Shown here: piece after piece, positions 58,201 to 64,000 of the stretch
Layout of the letters: every line of letters starts with the position of its first letter
Numbering within the stretch: the stretch's first letter is position 1
Assembly (NCBI GenBank): GCA_027422505.1
Contig: JAPQWV010000001.1
Coordinates: forward strand, 5,828,001 to 5,892,000
Source: Craterostigma plantagineum
Taxonomy: Eukaryota > Streptophyta > Magnoliopsida > Lamiales > Linderniaceae
DNA length: 64,000 nt
Reading direction: 5' to 3'
The notes under the pieces: generated by a model
What the model was told of the DNA's origin: nothing
Database searches by the model: none
Seen by the model: only the letters and a program-made list of their open reading frames with translations
Program-made: the position numbers and the translations under genes

Positions 58201-59341
58201 CCACCGCGACGAGGCTCAAGTCCTCAACTTCTTTGGTGATGTCTTTCACCATATTGGCCTCGTGGTGCTTCTTTGGTAGTCGACAGTCTGACGACTCGTG
58301 GCCTAGTTTGCCACAATTGAAGCACTTTCCCTTGAACTTATAGCTCGGCTTAGCGACGCCTCCGGTCGCCCCAAGTTTTGCTTTGGGTTTAACCGCGCCT
58401 TTACCCTTTTTTGAGCTATGCTCCACCATGTTTACTTTCGGTTCAGATGAGCTCGATACTCTCTTTTCCGACCTTTTGTTGTCTTCTTCGATTCGAAGTC
58501 TAACAATCAGATCCTCCAAAGACATCTCCTTGCGCTTATGCTTGAGATAGTTTTTGAAGTCTCTCCAGCCCGGCGGCAGCTTTTCAATAATAGCCGCAAC
58601 TTGGAAAGATTCACTCAGAACCATCCGTTCTGCATGGATCTCGTGCAAGATCAATTGGATTTCTTGCACCTGACTTATCACAGTCTTGGAATCGACCATT
58701 TTATAATCAAGGAACCGTCCGACAACAAATTTCTTTGTGCCGGCATCCTCAGTTTTATATTTACGGTCCAATGATTCCCACAATTCTTTTGCCGTAGCGA
58801 CCGCACCATACACATTGTACAGAGTATCGCTTAGGGCATTCAGAATGTAATTACGACACAGGAAATCAGAGTGTTTCCATGCATCAACAGCAATCACGAC
58901 CTCAGCGTTCGTCTCGCCGTCGTTCACCTTAGGCTCGACCTTTTTCAGGTATGTTGCCAGGTTCAGCGTGGTGAGGTAGAAGAGCATCTTCTGTTGCCAT
59001 CTTTTGAACGTCGAGGCTGTCCCCGTAAATTTCTCTGGCTTCTCCAGGTGGTTGACCGGTACGTTTGGCTTCGTAACCACGGGTATGGCAGTGGGGATAA
59101 AAGTATTAGGGAGAACGTCAATGTTTCCTTCGTTCCCGTAGATTCTTGGTTGTTGAGGAAGTCCACGTAGTCTGACATCTTCGCGGGATCGTCGATCTGT
59201 TTTAAGATTGTTGGCCGGGAAAAGGAAAAAAAATATATTTGAAGATTGTGCGAACACAATTTCCTTAAAACAGATTCGCTCCCTCACGTATGTGCTAGAG
59301 GTTTTGATGAGCGTCTGTTTCCCAGGATACTTCGAAATCAC
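55202..59341 (-). CDS. Copia Gag-Pol polyprotein, 1379-codon open frame
   Basis: Domains in order: Gag (about residues 85-330, with [10 protein letters not shown] and [20 protein letters not shown]), CCHC knuckle [14 protein letters not shown] (about 340), protease [11 protein letters not shown] (about 393), pre-integrase [17 protein letters not shown] (about 525), integrase with [20 protein letters not shown] and [15 protein letters not shown] (about 600-700), reverse transcriptase with [19 protein letters not shown] and LYVDDIL (about 1067), and RNase H from about 1230. Catalytic residues all look intact. The frame opens inside the 5' LTR, downstream of a TATA-like box. A second ATG ([11 protein letters not shown], near 59178) is out of frame with the rest, so the true start or a one-base shift at the Gag start is open. 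Confidence 0.95.
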   Translation of the reverse strand: MISKYPGKQTLIKTSSTYVRERICFKEIVFAQSSNIFFFLFPANNLKTDRRSREDVRLRGLPQQPRIYGNEGNIDVLPNTFIPTAIPVVTKPNVPVNHLEKPEKFTGTASTFKRWQQKMLFYLTTLNLATYLKKVEPKVNDGETNAEVVIAVDAWKHSDFLCRNYILNALSDTLYNVYGAVATAKELWESLDRKYKTEDAGTKKFVVGRFLDYKMVDSKTVISQVQEIQLILHEIHAERMVLSESFQVAAIIEKLPPGWRDFKNYLKHKRKEMSLEDLIVRLRIEEDNKRSEKRVSSSSEPKVNMVEHSSKKGKGAVKPKAKLGATGGVAKPSYKFKGKCFNCGKLGHESSDCRLPKKHHEANMVKDITKEVEDLSLVAVVSEVNMIGSNPQEWWIDTGATRHVCTNRRLFSTCEPVEGEKIYMGNSAAATVEGKGSVLLKMTSGKILTLKDVLYVPEIRKNLISGFLLNKHGFRIVIESDKVILSKSGVFVGKGYACDGLFKLNVMTIVNENEKRSSVYLLESSNLWHGRLGHVNFESIHRLINMDHIPTFEINSKHKCEICVEAKMTRSSFPSVARSTEPLELIHSDLCDLKYVQTRGGNKYFITFIDDCTKYCYVYLLKSKDEALEKFVLYKTEVETQLGKKIERLRSDRGREYEAPIGSFCVEHGIVHELTAPYSPQSNGVAERKNRTLKEMMNAMLLSSGLPPNMWGEAILTSNYLLNRIPRKKMNKTPYELWKGKTPSYQHLRMWGCLAKVAVPTPKAVKIGPKTVDCIFIGYAHNSTAYRFLVYDSKISDIHKNTVMESRNACFFENVFPCKTDDRSGTSKRDDLETEIPSTVHEIEPRRSKRARIEKSFGDDFVTYLIEKEPLTYNEAVSSVDGPLWKEAIKSEIDSILQNHTWELVDLPKGCKPLGSKWIFKRKMRPDGSVEKYKARLVIKGYKQHEGLDYFDTYSPVTRINSIRMILAIASLRNLEVHQMDVKTAFLNGELDEEIYMEQPEGFRAPGTETKVCRLIKSLYGLKQAPKKWHEKFDHAMINYGFKINESDKCVYSKETGDDYVILCLYVDDILIVGSNDKMVKSTKDMLNSKFDMKDMGLADVILGIKIKRTSNGLVLSQAHYVDKILDKFCKGDSGVARTPLDRSVHLSKNRGEAISQVEYSRIIGSLMYLMSCTRPDIAYAISKLSSYTSNPSADHWTAIIRVLRYLRYTRDYGLHYGRYPAVLEGYTDANWISDMKDSKSTSGYVFTLAGAAVSWKSSKQTVIARSTMESEFFALDKCGEEAEWLRHFLEDIPKWEKPVPPICIHCDSQSAIGRAQSTMYNGKSRHIRRRHNTIRQLLSTGVISIDYVKSTENIADPLTKGLNRDAVERLTKGMGLKP

Positions 59342-59790
59342 GGCGTTCGTTTAGCACAAAAAACGACACCGACAACGAACGGAACAAGAGCGATATAGCA
59401 GAACCAATTTTGAGAGATATTTGTATGTTCTTTTCTTTCTATTTCTTGTGTTTAATTCTTATGCTTAATCACCTATTTATAGAACCCAAAATTTATTAAA
59501 GAAATAATTTTTTTTTAATAAGATGACATAATGTTTGAGTGGTTTTAAACCAACTCAAACATTTAATCAAAGCCATTAACTTGAGGAGTGGTTTTTAACC
59601 ATTCCATGACTCAATTTGAGCCATGGACTTGAGTAGTGGTTAGCCACTACATGGGCCTTCTAGAAGTTGGGCCTTCTAGAAGTCGGGCCGTTATTGGGCC
59701 ATTTCGAAGCCCAATAATATTTAATTTCGAAGCCCAATTCCTCATTCACATAAAATTTATAAAATCAACTATAATATAAATTTTCTAACA
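59209..59790 (-). repeat. 5' LTR of the young copia copy
   Basis: It carries the TATA-like CTATAAATAGG on the minus strand near 59475, which would place transcription start about 100-130 bp before the ATG at 59341. The LTR end CCCGGCCAACA at 59209 is followed by ATCTTAAAACAG rather than a standard primer-binding site. Confidence 0.95.
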
Positions 59791-59795
59791 CGAAA

Positions 59796-61030
59796 TTAAA
59801 AAACGTATATATTGTAAAAGTTAAGTCTATGAAGAGACCATTGAATCATACGAAATGTTTTCAAAAAAATCTCAAAAAGCTAAACCAAAATTATCTACTT
59901 TGTGACAGACTTTTGTGGCTGAAAATTTAGATAACACCTTCATGGTTCTTTTGATCTTCTTTTAGTATTTATTTACTTTAGTTGGATGAAAGATTGAAAA
60001 AGCCTTGTTCACTATTTATCCCACCATAACTCCGCAATTGCATTAAAACTAACAATGATTCAATTTATTCAAGAAACATTCCAAATATGAAAATCAAGAT
60101 TCTATGCTATGTTCGTCACATCGAATTTGCAGTATTTTGTCGATGCTTACCAATAAACCCCTACACAATAATGAGCATTAAATAAAACAGATACGTTCGT
60201 TTAATCATACGATCAATATGTTACTCTTTAGAAACTCTGACTAGGCTGACATCGTCCATATACGTCGAAGTAAATATAGCTTTCCGAGCAAGTTGCATCA
60301 ATTTATTTTGAAGATACAGTATATCAGCCAAACTAACATAAACTATGCAACTATCATTTTCACCAAAATTAAATTTTCTTGTACTCTTTTCCATACTACT
60401 GAGTACTGACCGATTCTCTGATGAGTTAAGTAAAGTAATAATGTGTAAATTGTAATAACTAGAATATATATAAGTAATGATATTTTGGTATTTGCCCACA
60501 TTTTTATATCGACGACTCGTGATACGCAATTAGTGCATAGATACTCCTATCCTAATTACCTTTCAGCAGCCAAAATTAGACACATGGAATTATGGATGAT
60601 ACGTACTTCACATAATTGACGATTCTACCCAAAAAAATAAATATATACAATACTAATTTATGGTGCCATTTCGACGTATTTTTCAAAGTTCGACTTTGAC
60701 CAAGCAAGACGATTGAACACTTGTGAATGATTCATCAATTGGTTATTGGATGAAGAAAAGATTTGACAAAGTTCAAATCGCAAAATAAGGTAAGTCACAC
60801 GCACATTATATATAGATATACATTACATAAATTACTTATCTATAAAACCGGAGAGCTTCATCAAAGTCCTAAATCTGAACCGAGCCTTAAGGTAAAGAGA
60901 TAAGACTTCGTAATTTCCCTCGATAATCATATATCCATTACTGATAAAACCCTATACATATATATGTATATATACATAGTGAAGAGTATTAGAAAAAGAA
61001 TCTAAAAAGAAATAATACATTATTAGTTCA
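59796..61030 (+). promoter_or_regulatory. Intergenic DNA and NIP aquaporin upstream region
   Basis: AT-rich, without a supported gene. Immediately before the NIP start codon lie TATATATGTATATATA-type tracts (about 60957-60977), a plausible TATA region, followed by a short leader. Motif-level regulation cannot be assigned. Confidence 0.45.
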
Positions 61031-62351
61031 ATGGCGTCAAACAATACCATCTCGTCCGCCGTAGAAGACGATCAAATCTCCAAGATGGAGTCGGGTCAGG
61101 CAAACCCGTCGCCGACCCAACCCAATTCACAATTCAAATATTTCTGGAACAACCCTAAAGTCGTAACCATTGCTCAGAAGGTTTGTAAATCAATCTCTCT
61201 CGACTCTTTCCATTCATTAATAATAATACATCCATATTTGAGTCTTCCATCATTTTTTTATTTTGTGGGCTATCATTAGGTTTTGGCCGAATTCATCGGA
61301 ACGTTCTTCGTAATATTCGCGGGTTGCGGGTCGGTGGCGGTCAACAAAATCTACAATGGGAGTGTAACTTTTCCCGGGATTTGCGTGACGTGGGGACTAA
61401 TCGTGATGGTGATGATCTACACTGTTGGCCACGTCTCTGGGGCCCACTTCAATCCCGCCGTCACCGTTACGTTTGCGTTGTTGAGGCGCTTTCCTAGGAA
61501 AGAGGTGAGTTAATTTTTTTTCCTGAATAGTATTTGTCGGCCTTCGAAATTGAATTGTAAGACTATACGATGTCTCGAGATTATATACGTGGTTTAATCG
61601 ATGTGGGTTTGAGTTTGATGCACCCAACAACCCCATTGCAGGTCCATTGGTACATAATATCTCAATTGCTCGGTTCGATAGTCGCGAGCTTGGTGCTCTG
61701 GGGATTGCTCGACGTGACCAAAGAGACTTTCTACGGAACTCTGCCCGCGGGGTCGAGTGGGCAATCGTTGGTCATCGAGATTATCATTACCTTCCTATTA
61801 ATGTTCGTCGTGTGCGCCGTTGCGACCGATAAAAGAGCGGTATGATGTTAGGGTTTTCAATTACCTATCATTTTTTAAGTATTACCTTTCTGTACGGTAA
61901 AAAAATTTTCTGCCTCACCGTCGCCCGATTTGATGTTCAGGTCGGAGACCTCGGAGGAATTGCGGTCGGGATGACGATAATGTTAAACGTCTTTGTTGCG
62001 GGGTAAGATATGTAATTTTGTAAACATAAAATATGATATCAACATATGATTACCATCAAAAAATTTAAGCTTTTAGGTAAAATGATCATTCAGCACGTAC
62101 TAAAATATATTTTCTCGGCTATTTTTTTCAGGCAAGTTTCGGGGGCTTCGATGAACCCGGCTAGAAGCATAGGCCCGGCCCTCGTGAGAAGTGAATACCG
62201 AGGACTGTGGGTTTATGTTGTGGGCCCCCTCGTCGGAGCCATCTTAGGAGGATTTGCGTACAATCTCATGAGAGTCACTACCAAGCCCATTTCTCAGCTG
62301 CTCAAAACAAAAGCAGCTACCCGTAATGATGATGGTGTTCAACTTAACTGA
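61031..62351 (+). CDS. NIP1: NIP1-type aquaporin (nodulin 26-like intrinsic protein), five exons
   Basis: A membrane channel for water, glycerol and small solutes; NIP1 proteins also carry arsenite. Exons 61031-61180, 61280-61504, 61642-61839, 61941-62002 and 62132-62351 join in phase to 284 residues, the usual NIP length and exon count. Six hydrophobic segments are present. The two pore motifs are NPA: GAHFNPAVT (about 108-110) and GASMNPARS (about 220-222). Trp in VTWGLIVM at helix 2 and Arg after the second NPA fit the W-V-A-R selectivity filter of group I NIPs. The C-terminal tail is charged. No break is seen. NIP I assignment is by motifs, and the exact orthologue is not determined. Confidence 0.96.
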
Positions 62352-63454
62352 TTATATATAATTAGTTGTTAATATATATAGCTAGAATTATTAGTTTACT
62401 GCGATGTTTTTTTTTTATTGATTGGGAGAACCACGATCTGAATTGTCTAATATTCTTGCTTTTTATTATTGCTATTTGTTTGTTGATAACGTTTCGAAGA
62501 CTACACGAACTCAAATCGTAATTTGTCGTATTAAGGACGTGTATATAATCGAATTTTCTTAACTAGGTCTTTTTTTTTTTTTTTTAAAGAAAAGATATAT
62601 CATTACTGACAATCCGAATACAGAATATTTGCCATCTGTTGGGTGGGGGGAGACAATCCGAATTTTCTTAACTAGGTCTAAATTCGATTTGTCGTATAAG
62701 GACGTGTATATGATCGAATTTTCTTAACAAGGTCTAAATTTCAAATAACTACATATCTATAGCTGATATAAAGAGCATATGGGTCTAAAAACTATCAATT
62801 GATTTGTCAAGTATTTTTACAAATTTTACCCTTGATATTTTAATTTATTACAATAATTTTTATTTTAAAATTTTATTTTTAAAACACTTTATTAATAATT
62901 TACGTATTTAAAAATTTAAAATATATTTGCACTATGCTAAACATACTAAGAATAGACTCACCAACAAGCCCATTGTGTTTAAGTGGTGCAATGCCCGACG
63001 GGCCACGGAGGTTGGCCCGAATAATCGGACAAGTAATTGAAATATATTCGATGGAAATATAGCATATCTAGTTAACTCAAATTGAATTTACTCCAACTAA
63101 GTGTTACGCTAGACGTGAGATTGAGAAAAGAAAATATATGATGCAGCGGTCAACGAGTCAAATCAAAATTTTCTAACTGGTCAAACACGATTGTGACTTC
63201 ATCGATTAAACAACAAAGAAAGAAAGAAAAAGAGTTATAGTCAGTCATCAAAGATGACTCATCTTTGTTGACTACGTTTCTGGATTTCACAAATTGCAGT
63301 TGACGAGCGTCGTCCATTATTTGCAATATAATGTTCGCATGTCATTAAAATAAGTAAAAAAATAAATAAACTAAAACACACACGACATCATGCAATTAAA
63401 TATGCATACCACTATCGCAGTCGTTGTATACACTAATACAGCTTATATATTTGG
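62352..63454. other. NIP 3' UTR and AT-rich intergenic DNA
   Basis: No gene is supported. Words such as CGAATTTTCTTAACTAGGTC occur two or three times between 62552 and 62740 as a short local duplication around TCGTATTAAGGACGTGTATA. The rest is AT-rich. Confidence 0.5.
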
Positions 63455-63845
63455 AGCATTTTCATTTTAGACCCTCCCATAATTATCATTTAGGATTCAG
63501 GTCCTCTTGGCAAAAAATTTAGTTTTAAGGATCCATTTTTGTGCAGTACCACTTCATTGCTCTTACATACCAGTATGTTGAAATTCTGTACTACAAAACC
63601 ATAATCCGTACCAGTTTATGATCATCTGATACCAGTTTATTTTCTGCAGTACCACTTTATTGCTTTGACATACCAGTATATTCAAAGTTTGTAACACAAA
63701 ACGATCATTCTATACCAGTTAATATATCTTTCGTACCACTTTTTACACCACACAAAATGGGTCCTTTAACCTAAAAAATTCTCAAACAGGGCCTGAATTC
63801 GAAATCAAACTCTTAATGGGGCCTGATTTCGAATTGACCCTATAT
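63455..63845. mobile_element. Small TIR element with internal tandem repeat
   Basis: The left part has TTTTAAGGATCCATTTTTGTG and the right part CACAAAATGGGTCCTTTAAC, which are inverted. Between them a unit of about 103 bp (GCAGTACCACTTCATTGC at 63543 and GCAGTACCACTTTATTGC at 63646) occurs twice, rich in TACCAGTTTA words. There is no coding frame. Exact ends are uncertain. Confidence 0.55.
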
Positions 63846-63982
63846 ATTTCTAGCCCATACTAAAGGGTATTATGTCATCACCACACGTTTTATCACAATA
63901 ATCATAGTCCCATCTTTTAATTTTTTTTCTCAAAAGCAATTTAAAGGGTGGAAACCATTTATTGTTTATTGTGTGGGGATAC

Positions 63983-64000
63983 TGTTGGGAATTTCGACCC
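63983..64000 (+). repeat. Possible LTR start cut by the window edge
   Basis: The window ends in TGTTGGGAATTTCGACCC, which resembles the start of many plant copia LTRs. Only 18 bases are visible. Confidence 0.3.

Larger units (their letters stand above)
54056..59790 (-). mobile_element. Young, near-complete Ty1/copia retrotransposon
   Basis: LTRs at 54056-54655 (3' LTR) and 59209-59790 (5' LTR) both run TGTTAG...CCAACA on the minus strand. They are almost identical, the main difference being one extra 16-bp repeat unit in the left copy. A perfect 5-bp duplication CGAAA lies at 54051-54055 and 59791-59795. A purine tract (TGTGGGGGAT on the minus strand) abuts the 3' LTR. One uninterrupted polyprotein frame fills the interior. 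No initiator-Met primer site is visible after the 5' LTR. Confidence 0.97.

Noticed and set aside
60221..60529. 102-codon minus-strand frame upstream of the NIP gene
   Set aside because: It is AT-rich with no recognisable domain and no splice or promoter support. Treated as chance.
1..64000. tRNA, rRNA or organelle-derived inserts
   Set aside because: I looked for conserved tRNA box motifs and rRNA-like blocks by eye and saw none. A tRNAscan or organelle alignment could still find short ones.

Overview
This is nuclear DNA from a flowering plant, almost certainly a eudicot. The evidence is spliced genes with GT-AG introns, plant-specific families (a NIP aquaporin, a GRDP/DUF1399 protein, a group III bHLH factor) and dense nests of plant LTR retrotransposons and TIR transposons. 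The sequence does not name the species.

Layout. Positions 1-16571 are stacked retrotransposon wreckage: a minus-strand Ty1/copia copy cut by the window edge, a 5'-truncated Ty3/gypsy copy, and a second gypsy copy whose long 3' LTR was broken by a LINE and a small Mutator-like element. Positions 16572-22570 are AT-rich intergenic DNA with a 1.5-kb GC-rich foldback element. Positions 22575-28633 (minus) hold a four-exon bHLH93-like transcription-factor gene. Its second intron contains a 4.4-kb palindrome made of two facing copies of the 5' part of a Mutator-like (MULE) transposon, and its second exon carries a one-base frameshift. Positions 29643-34561 are a deleted copia copy (minus) that received a 1961-bp CACTA element carrying captured exons of an aspartyl protease. 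Two hAT elements, each with a perfect 8-bp target duplication, sit 33 bp apart at 35080-37596. An apparently intact eight-exon GRDP gene (37869-41154, minus) follows, with MITEs upstream of it. A copia copy with near-identical LTRs but broken frames (43411-48518) and a 1.1-kb foldback element come next. They are followed by an intact 15-exon mitochondrial-type serine hydroxymethyltransferase gene (50336-53547, minus). A young copia copy (54056-59790, minus) has one uninterrupted 1379-residue polyprotein frame. An intact five-exon NIP1-type aquaporin gene (61031-62351, plus) lies near the right end.

How it fits together. The four host genes are unrelated in function and show no operon-like logic. 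They are islands in a transposon landscape. The most interesting structure is the MULE palindrome inside the transcribed bHLH gene. Its architecture (inverted duplication of the transposase 5' half, lacking the 3' half) resembles maize Mu killer, so transcription from the bHLH promoter would be expected to yield a long hairpin RNA. That function is an inference and has not been shown here.
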